Assembly (NCBI GenBank): GCA_013001905.1
Contig: JABDLC010000046.1
Span: 1 to 39,359, forward strand
Direction: 5' to 3'
Length of the DNA: 39,359 bases
Origin: Gammaproteobacteria bacterium
GTDB taxonomy: Bacteria; Pseudomonadota; Gammaproteobacteria; Steroidobacterales; GCA-2729495
Below are positions 1 to 8,291 of this stretch, one piece after another; the first letter of the stretch is position 1, and each line of letters opens with the position of its first letter. Made by a program: the position numbers and the translations under genes. The notes under the pieces were generated by a model. It was not told the origin of the DNA. It ran no database searches and saw only the letters and a list, made by a program, of their open reading frames with translations.

Positions 1-29
1 AGATCAATAATGTCGTCGAGTGTGCTCAT
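1..29 (-). CDS. 5' end of an unidentified gene downstream of fliS (cut by window edge)
   Basis: On the minus strand an ATG at 29-27 opens a frame reading MSTLDDIIDL before the window ends. It starts 27 nt after the fliS stop codon, in the same direction, so it could be the next gene of the fliDS transcript. No strong Shine-Dalgarno precedes it. Ten residues are too few to name a family. In other gammaproteobacteria a FliT-like chaperone or a flagellar regulator often follows fliS, but nothing here shows which it is. Confidence 0.35.
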
Positions 30-56
30 GGTGAATTAACCGTTGCCGCTGCCGAA

Positions 57-470
57 TCAGCGCTCGGTCACCGCCGGCGCTGCGGCCTGCGCGACCACGC
101 CTTCCCAGGCTTCACGAATTTCCGCCAGCAGTGCGCTCACTTCATCGAGGGCGGCCACGTCATTCATCGCGTTCCCCTCGACCAGGCGGCGATTCATGTA
201 GTCGTACAAGGCATCGAGATTGCCGGCGATCTCACCACCCTCGTCCACGTTCAGAGCACCGCGCAAGCCGTCAATCAGGGCGATTGCTTTGCCCAGCTGC
301 TCACCCTTGCCCTGCGCCTCTTTACGCTCCATGTGGCCGCGTGCACTGGCGATGCGGTCATTGGCACCGCGCATCATGCTGAGTATCAGGTCGAGGCCGT
401 TGTCGGCTTCGGCGGCGCCGTAGGCATTCACGGTGTTGTAGTGCCCGAGGGGCTGCTGTGTCTTGCTCAT
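57..470 (-). CDS. fliS: Flagellar secretion chaperone FliS
   Basis: 137-aa protein of FliS family size. FliS is a cytoplasmic, all-helical chaperone that binds the C-terminal end of flagellin and keeps it unpolymerised until export through the flagellar type III apparatus. The N-terminal stretch with HYNTVNAYG (about residues 10-18) and the helix LDLILSMMRGANDRIASARG are typical. The next helical segment, GKAIALIDGLRGALN, and the LDALYDYMNRRLVEGN segment around residues 85-100 are the usual core helices. Its ATG overlaps the fliD stop by four bases (ATGA), which suggests translational coupling. It should be transcribed with fliD from the sigma-54-type promoter at 1951-1967. Confidence 0.93.
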   Translation of the reverse strand: MSKTQQPLGHYNTVNAYGAAEADNGLDLILSMMRGANDRIASARGHMERKEAQGKGEQLGKAIALIDGLRGALNVDEGGEIAGNLDALYDYMNRRLVEGNAMNDVAALDEVSALLAEIREAWEGVVAQAAAPAVTER

Positions 471-1861
471 GAATTGTTACTCGGTGCCCGAGGTGTAGGG
501 AGATTGGCCAGCTGCGAGGTCAGAAAGCTGCTGGTCGACTGAAATTGTGCAAGTAATGTATCCAGTGCTGAGAATTGCCTGAACAAGCGCTCCTCAACCT
601 GCAACATCCGCTCATCGAGTCGCTCACGCTGATCCGTTAAATCTTCGAGGCGATCATTAAGCCGGTCTTCACGAATGCTGATCGACCCGTCGGATTCCAG
701 CAGGCCGGTGATAATTGCATCGAGCCGCACGGCAATGCCGTCGTCTTCGTCGGCAAAAAGCAGACCGACGGCATCGAAATCCTGCTCGATGGCAGCAGCC
801 GACAATTCACCGTCAATTTCCAGCTTGCCGCTCAGATCCGTGGTGATGCCGATCTCGGCCAGCACGGTGAACGGGTCCGTAAAAGAGTCGCCCACGACGT
901 TGCTGAGCTCGCGACGCAAGGTCGACTCAATATCCCTGACGATCGAGTCCCCGAGCAGCGCTCCTGCCACCCCGGACTCCGCATCAAAAGACGTGACCTG
1001 GTCGATCGTGCTCGCCAGCGCGTTGTAAGCGTTCACAAATGATGTCAGTGCTGCATTGGCAGCCGTGTCGTCGAAGCCGATCTCCACTGAAGTTGTGGTG
1101 CCGAGTTCCGCCTGCAGCAGGTCAATGTCGAGCCCTTCCACCGCATCAGACACGCTGTTGCTGTCGTTCGTCACCGTAAAGCCGTTAATCACCGCGATGG
1201 AGTCGAGCCCTTCGTTCAGCTCAGTCATCGGGTTGATCCCACTGGCCGGATCAAAGTTAAAAGGCCACAGCAAACCGTTGCCGCCGGTGGACGCCAGCGT
1301 GATCTCATTGGCGGCGCCCGTCTCTGCCGAACTAAGGATCAGCCGTGCGCCATCATCGGCATTGATAATCGTCGCCTGCACGCCAACATTGTCAGCGGCG
1401 TCATTGATCGCATCGCGTATATCGGCGAGCGTGTCCTCACCTTCAACGATGTTCACGGCAAATGAGCTGCCGTTAACCGTAAAGCTCATCAGACCGGTGC
1501 CGACGACTGTCTCCGCACTCGCGTACGGGATACTGGCGATACGCTGCGCCTCGGCGACCTGCTGTACTTCGATGTCGTAGCTGCCTTTTACCGCTGCCGA
1601 CGTCGCGCTCACCGAAATGTAATCTTCGCTCGACAGGCTGACCGTGCGCTGCTGGAAATTTTCGAGCTCGGTCAGTGCAGCGAGCGAGTCCTGAAACGAC
1701 GACAGTGCGCTCTTGATCTGACCGACGGCGGAAAGCTCGCCGTTGGCGCGAGCCTCAGCAAGGTTGATGCGATTGGCTGTCGGCTGGCGTTCCGCCGCGA
1801 CGAGCTGCGCAACCAGACTGTTGACGTCGAGGCCGGACCCGACTCCGGGTGCACTTACCAT
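467..1861 (-). CDS. fliD: Flagellar filament cap protein FliD (HAP2)
   Basis: 464-aa hook-associated protein 2, which caps the filament tip and helps incoming flagellin subunits fold. The N-terminal FliD_N region (about residues 1-100) begins with the characteristic GVGSGLDVNSLVAQLVAAER. FliD_C follows from about residue 220 and ends in a long coiled coil (about 400-450, DRLNDRLEDLTDQRERLDERM). The middle is a variable Thr/Ser/Ala-rich domain. The ATG has a good Shine-Dalgarno (GAGG, 7 nt spacing). It shares a four-base overlap with fliS. A sigma-54-type promoter lies about 90 bp upstream, directly against the flaG stop, so fliDS can be expressed apart from flagellin. Confidence 0.96.
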   Translation of the reverse strand: MVSAPGVGSGLDVNSLVAQLVAAERQPTANRINLAEARANGELSAVGQIKSALSSFQDSLAALTELENFQQRTVSLSSEDYISVSATSAAVKGSYDIEVQQVAEAQRIASIPYASAETVVGTGLMSFTVNGSSFAVNIVEGEDTLADIRDAINDAADNVGVQATIINADDGARLILSSAETGAANEITLASTGGNGLLWPFNFDPASGINPMTELNEGLDSIAVINGFTVTNDSNSVSDAVEGLDIDLLQAELGTTTSVEIGFDDTAANAALTSFVNAYNALASTIDQVTSFDAESGVAGALLGDSIVRDIESTLRRELSNVVGDSFTDPFTVLAEIGITTDLSGKLEIDGELSAAAIEQDFDAVGLLFADEDDGIAVRLDAIITGLLESDGSISIREDRLNDRLEDLTDQRERLDERMLQVEERLFRQFSALDTLLAQFQSTSSFLTSQLANLPTPRAPSNNS

Positions 1862-1950
1862 GAGTGCACCTCAGCGGGCATACATTGATTGGGGCGGTGA
1901 GTCTGCAACTGAGTCTTCATCAGATCTTTACTCTCTACGTAATTGCTAAA

Positions 1951-1967
1951 AGCAAGATCTGTGCCAT
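1951..1967 (-). promoter_or_regulatory. Sigma-54 (-24/-12) promoter for fliD-fliS
   Basis: Read on the minus strand the sequence is TGGCACAGATCTTGCT, a near-perfect match to the RpoN consensus TGGCACG-N4-TTGCW, with the invariant GG-N10-GC spacing (GG at 1965-1964, GC at 1953-1952). It begins within the flaG stop codon. Predicted transcription starts near 1940, about 80 nt before the fliD ATG. Confidence 0.82.
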
Positions 1968-2335
1968 CAGGCAGACTGATCGATAAGCTGGAGTCCCTGT
2001 TGTTGCAGGTTGGCGGCAATTTTAAGGATTTCTTCCGACGGGTATTGCCGGATGAGTTCGCCGCTGCCACCGTAAACACTAATAACCGTGCGGCCTGTCG
2101 CATCATCAACCCGGAAATCGAGATCGCGCTCACTTTGCACGATGAATTCCTGGATCTGGGCAACTGCCTGTTCGATGTCGATCTCGGGGATATCTATCTC
2201 GGGAGCCGGGGGCGGCGCTGCTTTGCCGCTTTCCGGCGAAACCTTGCCACTCTCTGCAGCCGCTACTTTGGGCTGAGCAGGGCCCTTGGCCTGCGTCGCC
2301 ACTTGTAGCTGCGAATTGAGTGTCAAAGCGTCCAT
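1967..2335 (-). CDS. flaG: FlaG-family flagellar protein
   Basis: 122-aa FlaG-family protein. The family lies between fliC and fliD in many polar flagellates and influences filament length; its mechanism is not well defined. The first 45 residues are low-complexity (Ala, Lys, Pro, Glu), as usual. The conserved C-terminal half contains AVAQIQEFIVQSERDLDF, the core VDDATGRTVISVYGGSGELIRQYPSEEIL and a terminal helix. It lies 114 bp downstream of fliC behind a strong hairpin, so read-through from the fliC promoter may be reduced. Its last codons abut the fliD promoter. Confidence 0.88.
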   Translation of the reverse strand: MDALTLNSQLQVATQAKGPAQPKVAAAESGKVSPESGKAAPPPAPEIDIPEIDIEQAVAQIQEFIVQSERDLDFRVDDATGRTVISVYGGSGELIRQYPSEEILKIAANLQQQGLQLIDQSA

Positions 2336-2404
2336 TTTCGTACTACTCGCAATCCTTTAGAGAATTTCCCTCTGTTCAAAGATCGCTGGTAGCGGTAGTG
2401 GAAG

Positions 2405-2432
2405 CGGTGGTCGGCGTCCCTGCCGACCACCG
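2405..2432 (-). terminator. Strong hairpin after fliC (terminator or mRNA-stabilising stem)
   Basis: A perfect 11-bp inverted repeat, CGGTGGTCGGC / GCCGACCACCG, with a 6-nt loop lies 17 nt past the fliC stop. The stem is very GC-rich, but no T-run follows it on the minus strand, so it is not a textbook rho-independent terminator. It could be an imperfect attenuator that lowers flaG relative to fliC, or a 3' stem that protects the fliC message. Confidence 0.6.
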
Positions 2433-2449
2433 TTCCTCTAGCTACCTGC

Positions 2450-3895
2450 TTACTGCAGCAGGCCCAGCACCACCTGCGGGGCGGCGTTGGCCTGTGCCAG
2501 TACTGCAATACCAGCCTGCTGCAGAATCTGTGCCTTGGTAAGCGCAGCAGTTTCAGCGGCAAAGTCAGCGTCCACGATCCGGCTGCGTGCAGCCTGGAGG
2601 TTTTCGGACACTGCCGTCAGGTTGGTGATAGTGGACTCGAAGCGACTCTGGATAGCACCCAGTGAGCTGCGGAAGTCCGATACGCTGGTCAGGGCGGCAT
2701 CGACACGCTGGATTGTGTTTTCTGCGCCTGCCACTGTCAGTACATCAGCCTGTGACAGCGTGTTGCTGTCAACCGCAATCGAGTTGGGGCCTGCACCGAA
2801 ACCAAGCAGGTTACCCGTATCGTCGACAGTGATGTTTTCAGCCGCACTCAGCGTCACAGAACCGTAAAGGTTGCTGCCAACCGTCTGACCAAGACCGGTA
2901 CCGGTTGCACCCGTACCTGCGATGGTCTGAGCGCCGATGTTGATGTTACGGCCGTCGGAGGCGAGCAGCGTCAGCGTCGTGCCTGAAACCGAAGCAGAGA
3001 CACCCGTTGCTGTTGACTGCAGATTGATCTGTGCAGCTACGTCAGCAGCGGACAGCGTGTCACCGGCAGAAGCATCAAGGACGAAACCTGTGTAGATCGA
3101 CTCGCCATTAATGGTGAGGTCATAAGTGACATCGTTAGTGCCGTCCGTGCCGATGGCCGAGAAGGCAGCTGCCTGCGAGTTCGTTGCCGTAGCTGTCAGG
3201 CCGCCGATACCGGCTGCGTTAATGGCGTTCAGCTTGGCAAACGCACTGTCAGAATCCTGACCAGCCAGCGTGCCGGCTGCGGATGCACCGATATCAACAC
3301 CTGTGCCTGAACCGACCGCGATGTTCAGCGAGCCGTCCGTCAGTGCGCCAGCGTTAACAGTAGCCGTATCCGTGGCAATCTGGCCCAGCTGATCAGAGCG
3401 GGCACCCGTTGTCAGGTTGACCGTAATGGTCTCGCCGACGTTGGCGCCAACCTGGAACTGCGCAGCACCAAAGGTACCGTCCAGAACTTTCTGGCCGTTG
3501 AACGAAGTCTGCGAAGCGATTCGATCGACTTCTGCGAGACGCTGTGCAACTTCCTGGTTCAGTGCGGCGCGGTCAGAAGCCGAGTTCGTGGCGTTAGCCG
3601 ACTGCACAGACAGCTCACGAATACGCTGCAGGTTGTTGGTCAGCTCGTCGAGCGCAGACTCAGCAGTCTGGGCCAGCGAGATACCGTCGTTGGCATTACG
3701 AACCGCCTGGTTCAGACCGCGAATCTGGGTCGTGAAACGGTTAGCAATGGCGAGACCCGCGGCGTCATCCTTGGCGCTATTAATACGTAGGCCGGATGAG
3801 AGACGCTGCAGGGACGTAGCCAGCTGATTGTCCGAGCGCGTCAGATTGCGCTGGGCATTCAGTGACAGAACGTTAGTGTTGATAATGGCAGGCAT
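2450..3895 (-). CDS. fliC: Flagellin (filament subunit)
   Basis: 481-aa flagellin. The conserved N-terminal D0/D1 domain (about 1-165) starts [18 protein letters not shown] and contains [15 protein letters not shown], the segment that in other bacteria forms the TLR5-recognised surface. The C-terminal D1/D0 domain (about 395-481) ends [10 protein letters not shown]. The central 230 residues are Gly/Ala/Thr-rich and include a Flagellin_IN-like stretch ([14 protein letters not shown], about 280-295). ATG with a strong Shine-Dalgarno (TAAGGAGA at 3910-3903). It has its own sigma-28 promoter about 100 bp upstream and a hairpin just after the stop, as expected for a highly expressed late gene. No cysteine is visible. 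Only one flagellin gene lies in the window. Confidence 0.98.
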   Translation of the reverse strand: MPAIINTNVLSLNAQRNLTRSDNQLATSLQRLSSGLRINSAKDDAAGLAIANRFTTQIRGLNQAVRNANDGISLAQTAESALDELTNNLQRIRELSVQSANATNSASDRAALNQEVAQRLAEVDRIASQTSFNGQKVLDGTFGAAQFQVGANVGETITVNLTTGARSDQLGQIATDTATVNAGALTDGSLNIAVGSGTGVDIGASAAGTLAGQDSDSAFAKLNAINAAGIGGLTATATNSQAAAFSAIGTDGTNDVTYDLTINGESIYTGFVLDASAGDTLSAADVAAQINLQSTATGVSASVSGTTLTLLASDGRNINIGAQTIAGTGATGTGLGQTVGSNLYGSVTLSAAENITVDDTGNLLGFGAGPNSIAVDSNTLSQADVLTVAGAENTIQRVDAALTSVSDFRSSLGAIQSRFESTITNLTAVSENLQAARSRIVDADFAAETAALTKAQILQQAGIAVLAQANAAPQVVLGLLQ

Positions 3896-3995
3896 GATTT
3901 TGTCTCCTTACAAATACCTTGCTTCCACTGATCCCTGCAGCCGGTTTGCCGTCCTGGCGCTCCGCGAAAGGAACCTGTTTTAGCGTGCAAGTAAG

Positions 3996-4023
3996 TTATC
4001 GGCCCGCCGGCGGCGAAACTTGA
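3996..4023 (-). promoter_or_regulatory. Sigma-28 (FliA) promoter of fliC
   Basis: The minus strand reads TCAAGTTT-N12-GCCGATAA. The -10 element matches the FliA consensus exactly and the -35 differs by one base. The spacer is one nucleotide longer than the usual 11. It gives a leader of roughly 90 nt ending in the fliC Shine-Dalgarno. Confidence 0.85.
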
Positions 4024-4043
4024 GAGAAATCGGCGGTTTTTTT

Positions 4044-4064
4044 GCGACAGAGGTCGCATTTTTT
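4044..4064 (+). terminator. Terminator-like hairpin in antisense orientation upstream of fliC
   Basis: On the plus strand GCGAC-AGAG-GTCGC is followed by ATTTTTT and preceded by a run of seven T, which resembles an intrinsic terminator. Both neighbouring genes are on the minus strand, so no annotated gene needs it. It may stop antisense transcription entering flgL, or act as a structural element just upstream of the fliC promoter. Confidence 0.4.
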
Positions 4065-4107
4065 CGAAAACCGCGTCAGACGTGCGTTTGCGGGCGATTT
4101 CAGGGAC

Positions 4108-4131
4108 GATTGTTGGGTAAAAGCAACAATC
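4108..4131. repeat. Perfect 8-bp inverted repeat between flgL and fliC
   Basis: GATTGTTG and CAACAATC flank an 8-nt spacer. There is no T-run on either strand. It lies 43 bp past the flgL stop and about 85 bp upstream of the fliC -35. It could be a protein-binding site or a 3' stem of the flgKL message. Confidence 0.45.
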
Positions 4132-4174
4132 TGGCGGCCATCGCGAGCCTTTGACAGTCGTGGATCAGTTCAGA

Positions 4175-5374
4175 TCAGATGAAATTAAACAGCGAGGTCT
4201 GCTGAGTGCGGGCAAAACTCTGCTGCGCCGCTTCGAGACTCACCAGCCGCAGCTGCAGCTCGGATATCGCTGATGCATAGTCGAGATCCTGAATCTTGGA
4301 CAGGCTCGATTGCAACTGAAAGCCGACTTCTTCGTTGACAGCTCGCTGATCGTCGATCACGTTAAGCCGGGCGCCGACATCGCTGCGGACATTGTTAATG
4401 TTGTTCAGCGACTGCTCCAGATCCAGCAATGCATTGTTCAGGCCGGTCTGGTACTGAGCACGACTCGCACCGTCATTGACGGTTGATTCCAGCGTCGATG
4501 CAAAATTATTGAGTGTCGTGAATACATCCTGATTACGGCTGCTACCCACGGAAAATTCATCGCCGGCCAGGGGCTCGCCTTCAAAACCGATGATCGCGCC
4601 GTTGAATGCGATCACGCTGCCCGGTGAATAAAACACACCGGTGTTGATCGCAGTGCCCTCACTGTCGACGATGTCGTAAGTGGAATCTGTCGTAAACGTG
4701 ATGGTGTAGTCGCCCGGCACCCATGCGGTCGGATCAACCACAGATGCCGATGTGAAATTCATAGCGCCGGTATTGGCGGCATTGGTACGGACGCGGTAGA
4801 CACCATTGCCGTTGCGAATCGCGTTGAATACATCTGCGCCGCTGTCGTTTTCCTGAATCAGCCGGTCATCAGAAATACGCTGCGAGCGAATACCCTGATC
4901 ACCCGCGTACACCACAGTCCCAAGAGTCTCTTCAAAGGGCCGGGTCTGCACACGGTTACCGGCATAGAGGTAACGCCCTTCGCCATCCTGTGCGTTGGCG
5001 ATATCCACCATACTGGCCACCAGCTCACGCACCTCATTGGCAATCGCCAGCCGCGCCTCCGGCGCCAGTGCAGACGCACCGCCGGCCTGCACCGCCAGCT
5101 CCCGGGCACGAGTCAGTACATCGGTGGCCTCATTAAGACTGGATTCGGACAATCGCAAACGGCGTTCGGCTGTATCCGCATTAGCTGCATAGGTCTCGAG
5201 ACGATCAATTCCCTGCTGGAACAAGGTGATCTGTGCCGCGCCGACCGGGTCATCGGACGCCCGGCTGACCCGCTTGCCGCTGCCGAGCTGCTGCTGCAGG
5301 CGCGCGACATCAGCCTGCTGCTGGGTCAGCACCCTGAGCCACTGCATCTGAATTGATCGACTGGAAACACGCAT
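4175..5374 (-). CDS. flgL: Flagellar hook-filament junction protein FlgL (HAP3)
   Basis: 399-aa hook-associated protein 3, which joins the hook-FlgK ring to the filament. It shares the flagellin-like N-terminal coil: MRVSSRSIQMQWLRV, then LQQQLGSGKRVSRASDDPVGAAQI (about residues 27-50). The segment GRYLYAGNRVQTRPF around residue 145 is a conserved FlgL motif. The C-terminal coil (about 300-399) contains DLDYASAISELQLRLVSLEAAQQSF. It starts 16 nt after flgK and should share the sigma-28 promoter at 7347-7373. A 279-bp gap to fliC follows. Confidence 0.95.
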   Translation of the reverse strand: MRVSSRSIQMQWLRVLTQQQADVARLQQQLGSGKRVSRASDDPVGAAQITLFQQGIDRLETYAANADTAERRLRLSESSLNEATDVLTRARELAVQAGGASALAPEARLAIANEVRELVASMVDIANAQDGEGRYLYAGNRVQTRPFEETLGTVVYAGDQGIRSQRISDDRLIQENDSGADVFNAIRNGNGVYRVRTNAANTGAMNFTSASVVDPTAWVPGDYTITFTTDSTYDIVDSEGTAINTGVFYSPGSVIAFNGAIIGFEGEPLAGDEFSVGSSRNQDVFTTLNNFASTLESTVNDGASRAQYQTGLNNALLDLEQSLNNINNVRSDVGARLNVIDDQRAVNEEVGFQLQSSLSKIQDLDYASAISELQLRLVSLEAAQQSFARTQQTSLFNFI

Positions 5375-5390
5375 GAATCGTTCTACTCAG

Positions 5391-7289
5391 TTAACGGATC
5401 GCGTTAATGATCGACTGGAAAAGGTCGTTCGAGACACTGATCATCTTGCTTGCCGCAAGATAAGCCTCCTGATAGCGCAATATGTTGGCCGCTTCTTCAT
5501 CGAGATTGACGCCGCTGACCGATTCCACATCGAGTTCCAGCTGGTTGGCGATAGCCGTCTGCACTTCGAACTCGGCGCTGCTGCGCGCTGAATAGGAACC
5601 GACGGACGTGGTCAGCTGTGCGCTGAGTTCAGCCACCGAAAACTGGCCGCCATTGAAATAGCCCTGCGTGAACTGCCGTGCAAGCTCGTTCGCATTGCTG
5701 TTGTCACCGCTGCCCGCGCTGGTCGCATCAATACTGAAGCGATCACCCGCGACCGGCGTCCCGGCAATCTGCACGGTCCAGCCGTTAAAGCTGATGTCGT
5801 CGCCACTGGTGTAGGCGAAGGGTCCGGCGAGTGGATTGTCGCTGGGATCCAGAATCTGATAACTGGAGGCCGGGTCATCAAACTGGATGCGTATCGAATC
5901 CAGAAAGTTCGGGTTGCTTACATCGTTAACCGTGACCGGGCTGATTGTTGCGTCGCCGATATTGGCGAGCAGCGGCCCTGACGTCAGCGGCCTGGCTGCC
6001 GCAATTGCGTTGCCGTCAAGCATGGTGACGGTCACAGAGTTGGCTGCGGTTGCGACGGGACGAATGCGGAACTCATCCCCTGCGGCCGGTGCACCGCTGA
6101 CTACAACTTCCATCCCATCCACAACAAAGGGATCGGCCACACTACCGCTACCTGTGACTGCGATCGGAGCGCCACCGCTGGCATCCGAGAAATTCCATAC
6201 AGCTCCGTCGTAGCGGAGCTTGTAGTCACGCGGCTCCACCTCGCTGAGGTCGCTGAAGGTCGCGGCAACCGATGCGGTGCCGGCATTCTGGCTGGATGTC
6301 AGCACGTCAGGCGTAAAGCCGGCGAACATGTCGCCACCCAGATTGCCATCCAGATCGAGACCCTGCCGGTTTTGCAGATTGAAGGTCTCCGTAATGCCAA
6401 TCGCTATCTGGCCGAGATCGCGGCGGGAGGCATCAAGCATGTTTTCTCGAAAACTCAGTAAACCGCCAATCTCACCACCGCTTACCTGACGGGATACCAC
6501 ACTGCTGGCAGTGTCGCTGGAGAGCGTAAGCTGCAGACGCTGCGGATTGAATTCGTCCTGCTGCACACCCAGTCGAAACGCGTTGAGGCCAAGAACCAGG
6601 GGCTGTCCGTTGTTCATCATCAGGCTGACGCTGCCGTCCGGCTGCTGTGTTGTCTGCAGATCGATCTGCCCGGCGACCCGGTCAATCAGCAATTGCCGTT
6701 CATCGAACAGCGCGTTGGCGGCTCCGGAGCCTGCGGAGACTATGCTGCCATTCAGGTCGGCAATTGCGCGCAGATCTTCGTTTACAGTCGTAACAGAACT
6801 CTGCAGACGCGAATTAATCTCGTTTTCCAGGCTGTCCAGCTGTCCGCCAAGCTGGCGGAAACGCTGCGCGAGCGACTCAGCTTCAATTAGCAGTTGTTGC
6901 CTGTTGACGTTGGACGTGGGGTCGCCAGCAACGTTATTCAGCTGTGCATAGAATGCCTGCAGTGAATTACCTATTCCGGTAGTCGGATCACCCAAATAGC
7001 CTTCGAGACGCAGCGCATACTGGTTAACGATCTGGCTCTTGCTTGCACTGGTCCTGGCATCGGTCAGCTGCCCGGTCAGCAGCTGATCATAAAAGCGCTC
7101 GATACCGACAATCTGCGTACCGGAGCCAAACCGAAGGTTGCCCGCACCGATAACCGGGCCCTGCACCTGCACAACCCGCTGCCGCGAGTACCCCTCGGTA
7201 GACGCGTTGGCGATGTTATTGCTGGTTGTCTGCAGCGCACGTTGCGCGGCCAGTAAGCCAGTCAATGCGTTTTGGACTATTCCGGGCAT
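5391..7289 (-). CDS. flgK: Flagellar hook-associated protein FlgK (HAP1)
   Basis: 632-aa first junction protein between hook and filament. The N-terminus carries the rod/hook-protein signature LLAAQRALQTTSNNIANASTEGYSRQRV (about 13-40). The FlgK helical domain follows (GVGIERFYDQLLTGQL-like and YALRLEGYLGDPTTGIGNSLQAFYAQLN, about 90-120). The middle, about 300-540, is a beta-rich variable region. The C-terminus ends with the conserved SVSGVNLDEEAANILRYQEAYLAASKMISVSNDLFQSIINAI. ATG, with purine-rich AGAGAG upstream. It has a sigma-28 promoter overlapping the end of flgJ. Confidence 0.97.
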   Translation of the reverse strand: MPGIVQNALTGLLAAQRALQTTSNNIANASTEGYSRQRVVQVQGPVIGAGNLRFGSGTQIVGIERFYDQLLTGQLTDARTSASKSQIVNQYALRLEGYLGDPTTGIGNSLQAFYAQLNNVAGDPTSNVNRQQLLIEAESLAQRFRQLGGQLDSLENEINSRLQSSVTTVNEDLRAIADLNGSIVSAGSGAANALFDERQLLIDRVAGQIDLQTTQQPDGSVSLMMNNGQPLVLGLNAFRLGVQQDEFNPQRLQLTLSSDTASSVVSRQVSGGEIGGLLSFRENMLDASRRDLGQIAIGITETFNLQNRQGLDLDGNLGGDMFAGFTPDVLTSSQNAGTASVAATFSDLSEVEPRDYKLRYDGAVWNFSDASGGAPIAVTGSGSVADPFVVDGMEVVVSGAPAAGDEFRIRPVATAANSVTVTMLDGNAIAAARPLTSGPLLANIGDATISPVTVNDVSNPNFLDSIRIQFDDPASSYQILDPSDNPLAGPFAYTSGDDISFNGWTVQIAGTPVAGDRFSIDATSAGSGDNSNANELARQFTQGYFNGGQFSVAELSAQLTTSVGSYSARSSAEFEVQTAIANQLELDVESVSGVNLDEEAANILRYQEAYLAASKMISVSNDLFQSIINAIR

Positions 7290-7346
7290 AAATTCGTAAC
7301 TCTCTACCTGTAGCGATTACCGCAAGTCGCTATCGCCGTTTTAAGA

Positions 7347-7373
7347 ATATCGGCACATCACGTGGAATCCTTA
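7347..7373 (-). promoter_or_regulatory. Sigma-28 promoter for flgKL inside the 3' end of flgJ
   Basis: The minus strand reads TAAG-N15-GCCGATAT, compared with the FliA consensus TAAA-N15-GCCGATAA: one mismatch in each element and correct spacing. The -35 lies in the last codons of flgJ. It leaves a leader of about 50 nt before the flgK ATG. FlgK and FlgL are late (class III) proteins in enteric bacteria, consistent with this control. Confidence 0.75.
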
Positions 7374-8266
7374 GCCTGTGCCACGTAATCACCAAAATCC
7401 GGGCCCCGTAATATCGCCTTAATCTTGTTGGCATAATTGGGATCAGTGGCATAACCCGCCTCCTGAAGAGCATCCAGATAGGCCTCCGGTTCGCCTGCCT
7501 TGCGAACCGCTTCCGTGTAGCGCTCACTGCCCGAAATCAGGTTGACGTAGTCTGCAAAACCCTCGGCCAGATCGTCGTACACCCGAAAATTCTCGCGAAG
7601 CCGCTGCGCAACGCCATTCTCGTACTCAAGTGTCGGAATACTGAGGTGTTGACCTTTCCAGCGGCCGGTCGCCTTAATGCCGAACAGATTGTTGCTGCTA
7701 AGGCCGTTACCATCACGAATGACATGCTGGCCCCAGCCGGTCTCCAGTGCCGCCTGCGCCACAAGCACCCGTGGATCGACCCCCAACGTCTCCGCCGCCT
7801 TCTCTGCATGCGGCAGCAGGTCACGCACGAATTCATCACGACCGGTCGGCTGCCAGTCCCGCCGCTGCGGGACCTGGCCGGCGGCGAGCACTTCATTACG
7901 CGACGTTTCGATAGCCTGACGGAAGTCATTGGGGTCGAGGCCAAGAAAAACCCCGTCTTCGGGCAGCGCAGTCGCGTCCGATCCTTCCAGAGCCAGCTGC
8001 TTCATGAGCAGGTCGGCAATGCCCAAACCCTTGCCACGCGTGAGTTCCAGGGCGATCTGCCGGTCAAACATTTCTTCGTAAGTGGTATCGCGCTGCTCCC
8101 CCAGCACCGAACTCGCCGACCGCATGCTCTGCAGCATCATCTGCACAAACAACGCTTCGAATTGCTGCGCAGCTTCACGCGCGGCCTCCGGTGATTTGGC
8201 CTTAGCGTCTTCACGCAGCTTGGCGAGCCCCGCGAAATCGCTGTACATGGATATGTTGTCAGTCAT
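7358..8266 (-). CDS. flgJ: Flagellar rod-cap protein / peptidoglycan hydrolase FlgJ
   Basis: 302-aa dual-domain FlgJ. The N-terminal rod-binding domain (about 25-95) has FEALFVQMMLQSMRSA and TRGKGLGIADLLMKQL. The C-terminal glucosaminidase-type muramidase (about 145-300) contains AALETGWGQ with the likely catalytic Glu175, then NNLFGIKA and a FADYVNLISGSERYTEAV segment. It digests peptidoglycan so that the rod can cross the cell wall and caps the growing rod. It lies 25 nt after flgI. A linker of about 50 residues joins the domains, as in Salmonella-type FlgJ. Confidence 0.97.
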   Translation of the reverse strand: MTDNISMYSDFAGLAKLREDAKAKSPEAAREAAQQFEALFVQMMLQSMRSASSVLGEQRDTTYEEMFDRQIALELTRGKGLGIADLLMKQLALEGSDATALPEDGVFLGLDPNDFRQAIETSRNEVLAAGQVPQRRDWQPTGRDEFVRDLLPHAEKAAETLGVDPRVLVAQAALETGWGQHVIRDGNGLSSNNLFGIKATGRWKGQHLSIPTLEYENGVAQRLRENFRVYDDLAEGFADYVNLISGSERYTEAVRKAGEPEAYLDALQEAGYATDPNYANKIKAILRGPDFGDYVAQAKDST

Positions 8267-8291
8267 CCCGTATTCCCCGCCCCGACCGCGC

